64,000 nucleotides of DNA from Agapetus fuscipes. Lineage: Eukaryota > Arthropoda > Insecta > Trichoptera > Glossosomatidae. The DNA is taken from contig OX637354.1 of the NCBI GenBank assembly GCA_951799405.1, forward strand, positions 3,596,001 through 3,660,000, given 5' to 3'. Below, piece after piece: positions 37,760 through 48,199 of the stretch (the first letter of the stretch is position 1; each line of letters starts with the position of its first letter). Under the pieces are notes generated by a model that was not told the origin of the DNA, did not search any database, and saw only the letters and a program-made list of their open reading frames with translations. A program made the position numbers and the translations under genes.

Positions 37760-38290
37760 GTCTACTTATAGGTTGGTTGACCACCCATACAGTTACTTTG
37801 CCAATGTCACCACGTTTTCACGGAAGAGTTGAAGGGTGTATGTTCATTTAAGATTGAGTTTTTATTTTGTATGTCTAGTCTACATGCGGCATATTGTGTA
37901 TGTGAATTTAAATTTCATATGTCTTTGCAGCTTAGATTTTAGATAGGTTGCCTAATGCGGCTGACCACCCTTGCTGTAGAAAATGGTTCACTTTGCCAAT
38001 GTCACCCCTATTTCAGAGAAGGTCGGTAAAACTTAGATTATATAGAACTAAACTAAATAATTTCCTTGACTTATAGGTTAGTATGAGGCTGACCACCCTT
38101 TCTGTAAAAAAATAGTTCACTTTGAAAAGTTCACCTCTGTGTCAAGGAAGATCGGTAAGAGTTGCAGGGCTTATTTTCATTTGAGATTGGGTTTTTTTAT
38201 GCTGTAAGTTCACATGCGGCTTGTGTAAGCGCGAACTTTTATACGTGTCTGATTGTGGGATTGAATTTCAGTCAATGAATCCTTGTTATA
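37760..38290 (+). repeat. three T copies in a row
   Basis: 37760-37935 (TATAGGTTGGTTGACCACCC ... GCAGCTTAGATTTTAGA), 37955-38040 (GGCTGACCACCCTTGCTGTA ... GGTCGGTAAAACTTAGATTA, internal deletion) and 38062-38290 (TTCCTTGACTTATAGGTTAG to the CTGATTGTGGGATTG block). Head-to-tail in the same orientation. Confidence 0.75.
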
Positions 38291-38324
38291 TAATATATGT
38301 ATATCCATCGCCAACACCCACACC

Positions 38325-38400
38325 TCTGCGGCACTCCAACAAGTGTCATAGACCTCTCGACTCTCTAAAATATATAAGTCTCCCGTATAGAATTACTTGT
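38325..38400 (+). repeat. SINE1 tail-B fragment
   Basis: CACCTCTGCGGCACTCCAAC to GTCTCCCGTATAGAATT. Confidence 0.6.
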
Positions 38401-38790
38401 AACAAAAAAGAACAGTTTTTTGTTGGGTGTTCTGGTTCTTTAGGTGCAGAGCTTGTGAGTCCACGTGGGCGACTTCTAGTCGGTCCACGTGGGGCGCCAC
38501 GACGTGTTTATCGACGCCATGACACCTTTATGGTCAACAACTCTCCCGGCACAATGACACAAAAAAAACAATCCAAAACTACGCAGAAGAAACGCTTTCG
38601 TGGCTGCATTCTAAAAGATAAACCATAAAGTAACTACTCACCGCGTTGTCTATGAAAGAAAAGTGTGGAACCTATTTATTTTCTCAGGTATTCGCCAGAT
38701 AGAAAAGAACCATTGACGAAATTGTGTCGGAATGTCCAGTGCGCAATGGCTGTGAGGCTCGTCACAGACTTAGACGAATTCTGCCCGTTT
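38401..38790. other. no gene recognised
   Basis: GC-rich stretch 38450-38560 lies in an open frame (plus, to 38628) with no motif I know. 38635-38680 resembles a SINE2 end. Confidence 0.35.
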
Positions 38791-38791
38791 G

Positions 38792-39105
38792 TTCGGTCGA
38801 TAGCTCAGTTGGTGGAGTGCTTGCATTTCACGCCGAGAGCTTAGGTTTGAATCCCACCGAGGGTTTTAGATTTTTTTTCCCGTTTCGGTGTTTATTTAAA
38901 ACCTAAAATAAAATACTGACATGACTTACCCAGTCTTCACAAGAAGTGATACCAGCGCTCTCGGGAGTTGGAAATCCCTTACTTCAATTTAGGGGGTTGG
39001 CGTGAGGCCGGTCCCCCCCACCTGTAAAAATAAATAGGTTCCACTCGTCACATGTGAAACCCTTTGGGGATAACAAGGCAAAAAGTTACACTATATGTGT
39101 AGGTG
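38792..39105 (+). repeat. SINE2, full length
   Basis: Head GGTCGATAGCTCAGTTGGTG, B box GGTTTGAATCCCACCGAGGG (38844-38863), body, 3' end ACACTATATGTGTAGGTGAC. Confidence 0.85.
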
Positions 39106-39327
39106 ACAACCATTGACAGCTTTGTAAACCATCAGACAAACACGGTAGACCACCCTCTCCGGAAAACGAAGCCAATGCAGTTTTTTCAATTATGGAGTAA
39201 TATGGTTAAATTTAGACATCCCGAATATGAGTCTTGCTGCAGAGCTCAGCACAGATTGAAGCCGGCTGAACTGTTTTTAACCATAGACAAACCGGGCAGA
39301 ATACGTCTAGTGTGAAAAGCGACTAAG

Positions 39328-39530
39328 GACCGGTCTGGTAACGCTTTGGACCCGTAAATGTAAGGTCGTGTGTTCGAATCCCGGCGGAGCAAAACAAAAC
39401 ATACATATATTTTCAAACATGCTCCTCGCTGCGTTGAAAAATTCATAAACCTTCACCAAAGACCGGTCACGAAAGGTTCATCCAGCCTTACAGCATATGG
39501 GTCTTGCTTGAGAATATGCGCTTTCTATAG
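39328..39530 (+). repeat. SINE1, tail missing
   Basis: Shortened head GACCGGTCTGGTAACGCTTT, B box GTTCGAATCCCGGCGGAGC, body; stops at GAGAATATGCGCTTTCTATAG. Confidence 0.8.
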
Positions 39531-39536
39531 TTTGTT

Positions 39537-39840
39537 TGTATAGTTTTTAATGGTTTGGACATATTGAAAGGATGAATGAAGACCGACAGACAAAAAAAGT
39601 TTATAAAGGGAATGTAATAGGTAACCGTGCAAGGGAAAGACCTAGAAAAGAATGGATTGATCAGATAAGTGAGACTGCGAATGAATGGAATCTACAGAGT
39701 GGAAACAAGAGAAGAGCGTGCATGGAAAGAGTGATGAAACTAGATGAGATGAAAGAAGTGTGCAAGGACAGAGTCAAGTGGAGGCACTTGTGTGGAGGTA
39801 CCGGCCACCCCTAGAGGAATGGCGGCAGGATACAAGACAA
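39537..39840 (+). pseudogene. LINE-B C-terminus
   Basis: Frame: RMNEDRQTKKVYKGNVIGNR, ARERPRKEWIDQISETANEW, NLQSGNKRRACMERVMKLDE, MKEVCKDRVKWRHLCGGTGH and P-stop at 39812. This copy passes the NKR position where the 4.0-kb copy has a stop. About 85 codons, intact frame. Confidence 0.8.
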
Positions 39841-40026
39841 TACTATAGCAACGAACAAGATCGCACTGGGCTCTTGAGGTGTGATTCATACAAAAACAGT
39901 GCTCACCAAATATACCGGCCACCCCTAGAGGAATGGCAGCAGGATACAAGACAAGACTATAGCAACGAACAAGATCGCACAGGGCTCTTGAGGTGTGACT
40001 CACACAAAAACAGCGCTCACCAAATA
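39799..40026 (+). repeat. 114-bp tandem duplication of a LINE-SINE junction
   Basis: TACCGGCCACCCCTAGAGGA starts at 39799 and 39913. Each unit holds the LINE-B 3' end, ATACAAGACAA, then SINE1 tail A (AGCAACGAACAAGATCGCAC ... GTGCTCACCAAATA). The duplication arose after the two were joined. Confidence 0.85.
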
Positions 40027-40334
40027 GGTATATCATCCTAATATTATTTTGTATTCTGGTGGATGAGTCACACGTACCCAGTAGCCGGGCTAGTAGTCGG
40101 TCTAGTCCGGTTGTCAGTCAAGCGAGTGCGGTAGGTATGGTCCAGTACAGTCCGCGGGCGTGTGTGAGTGAGTAGGTACTCGCTTTGAGCCGTGGGAGGT
40201 CCACAGATTGACTTTTTATGCCTCTTATTCATAAATAAAGACCAGACTAAAAAAAACAACATAAATTCCGTGCAGTCGAAGCGAAACGGCAACGTGCTCT
40301 ACTCAACAAATAAATAATAATAATAATATTAGAA

Positions 40335-40425
40335 TGATTTATTTGGTGAGCGTTGTTTTTGTGTCAATCACACCTCAAGAGCACTCCGCGAGCTTGATCG
40401 TCGCTATAGAAAGCGTCAATACTCA
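40335..40425 (-). repeat. SINE1 tail-A fragment
   Basis: GATTTATTTGGTGAGCGTTG to TATAGAAAGCGTCAATACTC, minus strand. Confidence 0.7.
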
Positions 40426-40433
40426 ATCACAAA

Positions 40434-40690
40434 TTCCTTGACTTATAGGTTGGTATGCGGCTGATCACCCATGCTGTAAAAATGGTTCACTTTGCCAATG
40501 TCACCCCTGTTACAGGGAAGGACGGCAAGAGTTGCAGGGTGTATGTCCATTTGAGATTGGTTTTTATGTTGTAGGCTCACATGAGGCACGTGCAAGCGCG
40601 AACTTGTACGTGTCTTGGTTGTGGGAATGCATGTAATGTGAATCTCCAATGTAACATATCTTTGCAACTTAGATTAGATTAGATTAGATT
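40434..40690 (+). repeat. T module, full length
   Basis: Start TTCCTTGACTTATAGGTTGG, tail TTAGATTAGATTAGATTAG to 40690. Confidence 0.85.
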
Positions 40691-40693
40691 AGA

Positions 40694-40884
40694 ACCCAGT
40701 TGCTGTAAGGCTGGATGGACCTTTCGTGACCGGTCTTTGGTAAAGGTAGGTATGTGAATTTTTCAACCCAGCAAACAGCATATCTGAAAATATAAATGTT
40801 TTTTTTTTGCTTCGTCGGGATTCAAACCCACGACCTACCATTTACGAGTCCGAAACGTTACCACTAGACTACGGACCGGTTCAA
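40694..40884 (-). repeat. SINE1, tail missing
   Basis: Head complement GGACTACGGACCGG at the right; B-box complement GTCGGGATTCAAACCCACGA. It abuts the T tail, and the T tail may be its insertion point. Confidence 0.8.
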
Positions 40885-40907
40885 TAACAGGTAATAATAC
40901 AAGTTTA

Positions 40908-41120
40908 AGGGCTTGTGTATTGCTATTGTGAAGAATCATTTAAAATTAATAATGCAAAAATACAACACAGAGTTTTTCTTCACGAGTTGATCTATTTCCT
41001 CGAGTGCTTTCTATGTTATCACATCGTTATCAGTCGAGTGGTCCTCTTGTTATAATGTGATATCATAGAAAACGCTCGTGGAAATGAATCAACTCGTAAA
41101 GAAAAGCTTTGTGTTAAGTT
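40908..41120. mobile_element. fold-back with hammerhead-like remnants
   Basis: Arms ACACAGAGTTTTTCTTCACG ... and inverted TCGTAAAGAAAAGCTTTGTG. The left flank read on the minus strand, ATGATTCTTCACAATAGCAA then ACACAAGCCCTTAA, resembles the terminal block at 37.31 kb (..TTCACAG.. AAGCCCTAA). Confidence 0.55.
40998..41036 (-). ncRNA. degenerate hammerhead-like motif
   Basis: Minus strand CTGATAACGATGTGATAACA then TAGAAAGCACTCG. ATGT/ACAT may act as stem II. Core only partly matched. Confidence 0.3.
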
Positions 41121-41214
41121 TTTACATTGTCAAACAAAACACACATAAATGCAATTTGCAAAGTTTTGTGCGGTCATTAGCTCCAAATTGTTAGAATATG
41201 GCTGAGGAGTCTTA

Positions 41215-41400
41215 TTTATTTTCATAGACAATGAGGCCAGCCTTATGTCAACCACTTGATTTGAAGTGGTTTCTTGTCTCTTATAAAGGTTGAGTAAAAC
41301 TTTTCAGTAATTTAAGTTGTTACTATTAGAAGGAAACACCTAAACAGAAAATCTTGTCTGACACTCTCGGGATCGAACCCTTGTCCTTGACTGAGCCAAC
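41215..41400 (-). repeat. SINE2, degenerate partial
   Basis: CTTATGTCAACCACTTGATT, AGGTTGAGTAAAAC, TTGTCTGACACTCTCGGGAT. Confidence 0.55.
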
Positions 41401-41579
41401 ATGACTGGGGGGATGAGTGACTCTGTCAATTTTTTTCATCTTTCAGTGTCTTGTGTGTCACAATAACTAAACAATGAACTTTATTTATGATGGCACATTG
41501 AGTAGAGCACCTACTGCTCCGTGCGCGACGTGTTTCACTTGTTAATGTCTCTATTACATCTCTCCGGCTCTGCGCTGAG

Positions 41580-42475
41580 TGACCGGCTGACTGGCCGACT
41601 CGTTGACTCACAGACTGGCTGACTCATTGACTGCCTGACTCATTGACTGACTGACTCTTTGACTGGTTAACCTCTACTGACTGACTGGCTTCGATGCTGG
41701 TTCACCATTGAATGGCTGACTCTTTGGCTGGTTCACTCTTTGACTGGCTGACTCTTTGACTAGTTGAATTTTTGAGTGGCTGACTTACTGACTCTTTGTC
41801 TGGTTCACCATTGACTAACTGACTCTTTGACTGGTTGACATTTTAACTGGCTGACTCATTGACTGGCTGACTAATTGACTGACTAACTTTTTGACTGGCT
41901 GACTCTTTGACTGGCTGAATATTTGACTAGTCGACTCTTGGGCTGGCTGACTGGCTTGCTCACTGACTAGCTGACTTCCTGACTGGCGGACTTCATGACT
42001 GACTCATTGGCTCTTTGATTGGCTGACTCTTTGGATGACTAACCGACTGGCAGACTTTCTACCTGACTCTTGACTTGCTAACTTTTTAACTCACCGAATA
42101 GCTGACACGTTGACTGTGACTGGCTGACTCCCTGACTGACTGACTTGAGTACTCATTGACCGTTTTGGCTGACTTCCTGATTGGCTGATTACTTGACTGT
42201 GCTGATAAGCTTCTGGCTGACTGACCAAACGAATGACTCATTCTGACTGGCTGACTCACTGGCTCTTTGACTGGCTGACTCCCTGATTGGCTAAATCCTT
42301 GACTGGCTGATAAGCTTCTGGCTGACTGACCAAACGAATGACTCATTCTGACTGGCTGACTCCCTGATTGGCTAAATCCTTGACTGGCTGATAAGATTCT
42401 GGCTGACTGACCAAACGAATGACTCATTCTGACTGGTTGGCTCACTGCGTCTTTGACTGGCTGACTCCCTCACCA
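41580..42475. repeat. GACTGGCT-type array with 81-bp higher-order units
   Basis: Words of about 12-16 bp (CTGACTCTTTGACTGG and variants) fill 41580-42190. From 42195 a longer unit (GACTGGCTGATAAGCTTCTG ... CCAAACGAATGACTCATTCT ... CTGATTGGCTAAATCC) occurs three times, at 42195, 42301 and 42382: 81 bp between the last two and 106 bp between the first two. Minus-strand open frames here are rich in Ser/Gln from the repeat and are not taken as genes. Confidence 0.85.
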
Positions 42476-42699
42476 GGTCCGCAAAGGATTATCATTATTA
42501 TCGTAATCCCTGGCGCCTCGGACCGTCACTAATGCGGCTCTGTCGCTAAGCTGCAACTTAAGATAAATATTTAAATACCTACACACATGTCAGAGGCGAG
42601 CACTCCGTATAAGCCAAAATATACACTGAAAATAGCACGTATATAAGTATATTTTTAATATTAAGACCTCAAACTGAAAATTATATTGCAAGTTGAATC

Positions 42700-42800
42700 T
42701 ACCTACAATCTATGTGTTAAAGACATGTTACCACTTTTAAGATTCATAATTAATGCATGCCTACAAACAGACACGTGCAAGTTCGCACTAACACATGCAA
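42700..42800 (-). repeat. T 3'-end fragment
   Basis: AAGATTCATAATTAATGCAT, CAAACAGACACGTGCAAGTT, GCACTAACACATGC. Confidence 0.65.
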
Positions 42801-42821
42801 AGGATACCCAGTTACGCAACT

Positions 42822-43045
42822 AAGCTACACATAGATATAGTGTAACTTCTTGTCTGCGTTATCCTCGAAGGGGTTGCATGTGGCGATTCGGGAACTATTT
42901 ATTTTTACGGATAAGGAGGCCGGCCTCACACCACACACTTTCAGTTGAAGTGGGGGTTTCCCAGCTCCCGGGGGGGCTGGTTCTCATTTCTTGTGAAGAC
43001 TGAGTAAACCTTGAGATCGAACCCTTGCTCTCGGCATGGAATGCA
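42822..43045 (-). repeat. SINE2, head missing
   Basis: 3' end AACTAAGCTACACATAGATA, GGCTGGTTCTCATTTCTTGT, stops in the head at GGCATGGAATGCAATAATAA. Confidence 0.75.
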
Positions 43046-43067
43046 ATAATAATAATATAATAATAAT

Positions 43068-43303
43068 CTAAGTTGCAAGGATATATTCATTTAAAGCTCT
43101 CAGATGTAAGCCCACAAACCAACAAGTGTAGTTCGCGCTTACAAATGCTGAATGTGTACTTACAAATAAAATCCAAACCTCAAATGAACATAAGCCCCAC
43201 AACTTTTGCCGACCTTCCCTGAAACAGGGGTAACATTGGCAAAGTGAACCATTTTTTACAGTATGGATGGTCAGCCTCATACCAACCTATAAGTCAAGGA
43301 ATC
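43068..43303 (-). repeat. T module, full length
   Basis: Minus-strand start TTCCTTGACTTATAGGTTGG at 43303; GAAACAGGGGTAACATTGGC; ends in TAATAATCTAAGTTGC. Confidence 0.85.
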
Positions 43304-43345
43304 TACCTATTGTTATATATACATTCTACCAATTGAGCTATCGAC

Positions 43346-43580
43346 CTTTTTACGAGCTTGATCGTCGTCGTCGCTACAAAGCGCTAATTCTCAAGCAAGA
43401 CCCAATTGCTGTAAGGCTGGATTTGGTGACCGGTAATTGGTAAAGGTTCATGAATTTTTCAACCCAGCGAAGAGCAAATTTTAAAATATAAATGGTATAT
43501 TTTTTTGTGCTCCGCCGGGATTCGAACCCACAACCTTCCGTTCAGAGTCCTAAATGTTACCACTAAACTTTGGTTTGGGA
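43346..43580 (-). repeat. SINE1, tail missing
   Basis: B-box complement GCCGGGATTCGAACCCACAA (43515-43534). The head is truncated at AATGTTACCACTAAAC. Confidence 0.75.
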
Positions 43581-43655
43581 GGTTTGGATTTTAATTTGTA
43601 AGTACACATGTAGCATTTGTAAGCGCGAATGTAAACGTGCCTGTTTGTTGGCATG
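43575..43655 (+). repeat. T 3' fragment
   Basis: GAGGTTTGGATTTTAATTTG, GCATTTGTAAGCGCGAATGT, cut at GTTGGCATGGCAG where LINE-C begins. Confidence 0.65.
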
Positions 43656-44205
43656 GCAGATGGATGTCGTGGTAGAGGAAGACCGAGAAAGGTATGGATG
43701 GACCAAATATCCGAAATTGCGAATGAATGGAATATCCAGAGTCATAATAAAAGAAGAGCTTGTATGAAGAAGGTTATGACTCTGGAGGAAATGAAAGAAG
43801 TATGCAAGGATAGAAAGAAATGGCGGTTGATCTGTGATGTTGGCGGCTAGGGTTTGTTAAAGTGAAATTGGTTTTATGATTTAGTTTTTTATGTCCATGT
43901 ATATATTGTTATTTTTATTCTTTGATTTAAAAAATGTAATTTGTCATGTATGTTCCTTGACTTATAGGTTGTTATGCGGCTGACCACCCATAATATAAAA
44001 ATTGGTTCACTTTGCCAATGTCACCCCTGTTTCAGGGAAGGACGGCAAGAGTTGCAGGGTATGTTCATTTGAGATTGGGTTTTTATATTGTAGGTCCACA
44101 TGCGGCATGTGTTAGCGCGAAATTATACATATCTGCTTGTGGGAATGCTTTTAGTATAAATCTTAAATGATATATATCTTTGCAGCTTAGATTAGATTAG
44201 CATGC
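43650..44205 (+). pseudogene. LINE-C C-terminus with 3' UTR and T tail
   Basis: Frame: DGCRGRGRPRKVWMDQISEI, NEWNIQSHNKRRACMKKVMT, LEEMKEVCKDRKKWRLICDV, GG-stop at 43848. Then about 100 bp of 3' UTR, T start TTCCTTGACTTATAGGTTGT at 43953, and a TTAGATTAGATTAG end. The best plus-strand example of coding end, UTR and T in one continuous copy. It is 5' truncated. Confidence 0.85.
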
Positions 44206-44250
44206 ATTTGATATGAATTTTAAATGTTAATATATCTTTGCAACTTAGAG

Positions 44251-44560
44251 AATATATATTTTTTTATATCTGCTTGTGAAATGTCAAATGTCAAACTTGA
44301 CATTTTAACCTGCCAGAGAGCTTTTAAGGTATGTAACTTTTGAGCTACGTTCATTTATAACTTTCGGATACAGTCAGTACAATACAATATGCTTTTAAGT
44401 TAAATATATTTACATAGAGATGATGTTATCAAGCATTCGGTTAGACTTTCTCAATAAAAATATCATTTATCTCTTCTCTTATTTGACATCCAGTGGCGTA
44501 ACCCAATAGGGCACTTGCAATTCTTTCGTATTTCAACATAATTTATATTTTCCATTCAAT
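44251..44560. other. no gene recognised
   Basis: A short TGTCAAATGTCAAACTTGAC repeat near 44281-44302; otherwise AT-rich. Confidence 0.35.
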
Positions 44561-44564
44561 AGAG

Positions 44565-45085
44565 CAAGCCCGAAATGTCTTCGCTAAAATGAGCAAATTA
44601 CTGTTGTGCCGAAATTTAAGCCTTGAACTCCGGAAGCGCATAGTGAGGTGCTACGTTTTCCCAATCGCTCTGTATGGTATGGAGGGATGGACTCTCACGC
44701 AGGCACTGGAGAGACGTATTGAAGCATTCGAGATGTGTCTATACCGAAAAATGCTTCGGATCTCTTGGCGTGATCGAGTCACCAATGAAGAAGTCCTTCA
44801 ACGAATGCGCACTACAAAAGAGCTCCTGCCTACCATTAAGCAGAGAAAGCTAATGTACTTCGGTCACATTATGAGAAATGAGAAGTACCGTCTCCTTCAT
44901 CTTATCATTCAGGGTAAGATTGAGGGGAGAAGATCTCAGGGACGCCGAAGGACATCGTGGCTGAAGAACCTGCGACAGTGGTTTGGCAGAAGCACCAAGT
45001 CCCTATTTCGAACCGCAGCATCAAAAATAAAAATAAAACTATGATGATCGCCGATCTTCGTTAGAAGTGGCACAAGAAGAAGAAT
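44565..45085 (+). pseudogene. LINE reverse-transcriptase C-terminus, second type
   Basis: Open frame to 45044, about 155 codons: SKLLLCRNLSLELRKRIVRC, FPIALYGMEGWTL, RIEAFEMCLYRKMLRISWRD, NEEVLQRM, KQRKLMYFGHIMRNEKYRLL, IIQGKIEGRRSQGRRRTSWL and KNLRQWFG. This order is common in LINE RTs downstream of the polymerase ('YG.E.W', 'RML.I.W....NEEVL', 'R+L.YFGH', 'G+R..GR+R..W'). It has no catalytic YADD. The tail reads AAGAAGAAG near 45074. It appears intact over this length. Confidence 0.8.
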
Positions 45086-45119
45086 TCAATAGATCGATAT
45101 ACTCGTATCTATCTACTTA

Positions 45120-45560
45120 TAATTCAGGTTCTTCCTTCTTCTTCTTCCTCAGCCTTTCTCAGCTTCTCCTCCAATCCTCTCCGTTCCTGTCTGTCGGCTG
45201 GTGTGTTCAGCCATCCCTTGCCTGCAGTTCTCTTGATGTCATCCAGCCACCTCAGTTGAGTTCTTTCCACTCCCCGCTTGGACATCTTGGGCCGTCACTG
45301 GACGATCCTTTTCTACCACCTGTCAGGGCCCTGCCTTGAGACGTGACTAGCCCGGCGCCACTTTAAGCAGGCCACTCGCTTTATGACATCAGTGACACAA
45401 GTGCGTCTACGGATCTCCTGGTTTGGAACCCTGTCTCTGAGGCTGATTCCCAGCTCTTTGGCCCGTCCTCAGTCTGTTGGCGCTATACTGAGTGAGCCCT
45501 TTTCTTTCCAAGAGGTGGATATTGGAAGCACGCATGACTCAAAGACCCTGCGTTTCAGGT
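45120..45560 (-). pseudogene. LINE reverse-transcriptase C-terminus, third type
   Basis: Minus-strand sense: CCTGCGTTTCAGG end at 45560, a segment equal to 55660-55900 (MLGISLRDRVPNQEI-like, TLVSLMS..ASGLL.SGAG), then KMSKRGVERTQLRWLDDIKR, TAGKGWLNTPADRNGEDWRR near 45190-45290. Frameshifts interrupt it. 'GR+...R..DD+...AG..W...A.dr..W' is a familiar LINE ending. Confidence 0.7.
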
Positions 45561-45949
45561 TAACAGTTAATTTAGGTAACAAATATGTATTAGCATTTAT
45601 GGCTCATATTTGCCCAGTTGCATCATTGGAAGAATCCAAAGGCTCGAGGACCAAAAAAAAGATCGAGCGAAAGTTGGGCGACTTCCACAAGTCTTCCATC
45701 AAAGGTAAAAGGTAACATCTACCCAAAGTTCTACGAAAAGAAAAACGAAGTTTTCGAAGTAACAAATCAATAAATAATGAGATGGTATTGTTACGAACTA
45801 TGAGTTTGCGTGTACATGTACCTAGGCACGTAGCTTGCTGTTGTGCGTAACTGGAATAGTGTCGAACAGCTAGTGCAATGATGAAATGGATGATAGTAGA
45901 CTGCTCTATAGCAGAATCTGGAATAGGTACACGCGAAACTTCCATATCT

Positions 45950-46080
45950 AAATCTAAATCTAAGCTGCAAAGATATGTATCATTTGAGATTCATATTAAA
46001 TGCATTCCCACAAGCAGACACACATAATTTCGCGCTCACACATGCCGCATGTGGACCTACAGTATAAAAAACCCAATATA
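45950..46080 (-). repeat. T 3'-half fragment
   Basis: TAAATCTAAATCTAAGCTGC tail complement, GCGCTCACACATGCCGCATG; stops at AAAAAACCCAATATAT. Confidence 0.7.
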
Positions 46081-46610
46081 TATATAAGTTATAATATACC
46101 TATAACAATCATTATGAATTGTATAAATATGAGTCGAAATTGTGTGAAGAGTGAGAGTCGCTTGAAACATTGTCACGCGAAGTCGATATAAGCAAAGTAA
46201 TCATTATATTGTAAATCAGTACAACAAATCTGGAGATGGTATCATTTCTTCGATAAAACTCGATATGGTTCAGCGTGGTAGTCGCTCTTTCACTCACTGT
46301 CGCTGTTTGTTTTTACCTGTTGGGTAATCGATCCCACAGCTATCTGTTTCACCATTTTGGATGGCCATGCCCGTGAGGTCAACTCGAATTATGTGGTCTC
46401 CGGCAAGGGCGCCAAATGTGACCTTCACACCACTCTGCCGGAGCCTTATTTGTTTTATTACTCTTTTGAATATCAGATTACAAACGAGCGACGCTCGGCG
46501 GTCTTCGGATTTGGGCTTCCATTTCTCTCCTTGAGTCTTGAACACTCTGAAAAGGCTTTTCTTATTTCGAAAATAGCAATCAGGTCTTAGCTCAGTGAGT
46601 TCCTAATAAT
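46081..46610. other. unrecognised; one minus-strand frame
   Basis: 46545-46294 (minus) is open for 83 codons with no domain I recognise (GVKVTFGALAGDHIIRVDL). It could be a fragment of an old element or gene. Confidence 0.3.
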
Positions 46611-46612
46611 AT

Positions 46613-46912
46613 AATATTAGGATGATTTATTTGGTGAGCGCTGTTTTTGTGTGTATCACACCTCAAGAGCCCTCTGCGAGCTTGGTCGTCGCTGCAGAAA
46701 GCGCCAATTTCTCAAGCAAGACCCAGTTGTTGTGAGGTTGGATGGACCTTTCAGTGACCGGTCTTTGGTAAAGGTTTATGAATTTTTCAACCCAGCGAAG
46801 AGCACATTTGGAAATATAAATGACATGTTTTTGTGCTCCGTCGGGATCCGAATCCACAACCTTCCATTTACGAGTCCGAAGTGTTGCCACTGGACTACGG
46901 ACCGGTCAAAGA
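46613..46912 (-). repeat. SINE1 with tail A, full length
   Basis: Tail A TATTAGGATGATTTATTTGG, body complete, B-box complement GTCGGGATCCGAATCCACAA, head CTACGGACCGGTC at 46908. Confidence 0.85.
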
Positions 46913-47043
46913 TGCCAAAGAGACACTGTGTACCGGAGCGGTAGCCCATCCAAGTACTATCCGCGCCCAATGTTGCTTATTTTCGGTGATCTGATGGGAA
47001 CCGATGCTTTCAACATGGTAACGTCGTTGACAAGTTCTAGGTT

Positions 47044-47295
47044 GGTTCCTTGACTTATAGGTTGGTATGCGGCTGACCACCCATGCTGTAAAAATGGTTC
47101 TTTTGCCAATGTCACCCCTGTCTCAGGGAAGGATGGCAAGAGTTGCAGGGTGTATGTCCATTTGAGATTTGGTTTTTATGTTGTAGGTTCACATGCGGCA
47201 TGTGTAAGCGCGAACTTGTACTTGGCTGGTTGTGAAAATGCATGTAATATGAATCTCCAATTGTAACATATCTTTGCAACTTAGATTAGATTAGT
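47044..47295 (+). repeat. T module, full length
   Basis: Start TTCCTTGACTTATAGGTTGG, GCATGTGTAAGCGCGAACTT, end TTAGATTAGTATGAG. A truncated second T start (TATGAGGCTGACCCCCCATG) follows to about 47365. Confidence 0.85.
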
Positions 47296-47529
47296 ATGAG
47301 GCTGACCCCCCATGCTGTAAAAACTTAGTTCACTTTTGCCAATGCCCACGAAAAGGTGGCATTAGTTGCAATGCGGGTCCTTCTGACACATACATACCCA
47401 CTGGACTGGTATGAGGAGGGTTTGAGCATTTAGTTCCCACGTCTCCCTTTTTAATTTGTAGTTACTGCACTGCATAAAATTATAGTAGGTACATACTTAC
47501 TTCTAGAAAGTCTCCAACTCCAAGGTATA

Positions 47530-47700
47530 TTAATAATAGACACATGTAGGGTAACTTCTTGCTACGTTTTCCCTGCATGTGGCGAGTGGAACCTTCTTAT
47601 TTTTACAGGTAAGGGCCGGCCTTACGCTAACCACTTCAGTTCAAGTGGGGCTTTCCCAGCTTCCGAGGGGTCTGCTACTCATTTCTTGTGAAGACTGCGA
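47530..47700 (-). repeat. SINE2 3' half
   Basis: GTAGGGTAACTTCTTGCTAC, GGCCTTACGCTAACCACTTC, GGGTCTGCTACTCATTTCTT. Confidence 0.7.
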
Positions 47701-47709
47701 ATGAATCTT

Positions 47710-48195
47710 ATCCGTAGAGTGTAGCTCTGAAACAAAGGTGACATTACGCTGCCTTAGTTCTTGTTTACCGTATACGCCATCGAGAAATTTTTACATGAGC
47801 AATGTTTCCATGTGTAGGTACTGGACCAATTTGTCTTATAAAAACAAGAAATACATTTAAAAAATATTTAAAAGAACTCTCACATTATCGAGTTTTACGG
47901 TTTTTCTTAGCTCAGATTGTGTAGAATTTGATTCATAAGACAACTGCATGAAAAAGTCATATTTGACAAGATTGGCGTAATACCTACGGTAAACAAGAAC
48001 TGGGGGAGCGATTAGTAAAAGTATACCGAAGTTAAGGAAGTCGATTGATATAACTAAATATATATTTTTGCAACTTTGATCAGTCATAGTAGGGTTCTTC
48101 TCTTGAAAATTTAATCTCTTACCTCATTATTAGTTGTTGTAGGCCCATATCAACAATATGTTATCAAATTTTGTAGGGTTTGTGTAAAGAGTACT
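47710..48195. other. no gene recognised
   Basis: ACCGTATACGCCATCGAGA and TTCTTGTTTACC words repeat inverted near 47757 and 47980-48000, possibly a small fold-back. Confidence 0.35.
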
Positions 48196-48199
48196 CTTG

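Noticed and set aside
42086..42445. Ser/Gln-rich minus-strand frame
   Set aside because: Lies wholly in the GACTGGCT array.
46294..46545. Possible host exon on the minus strand
   Set aside because: 83 open codons with no recognisable domain, splice context not evident; kept only as an unassigned stretch.
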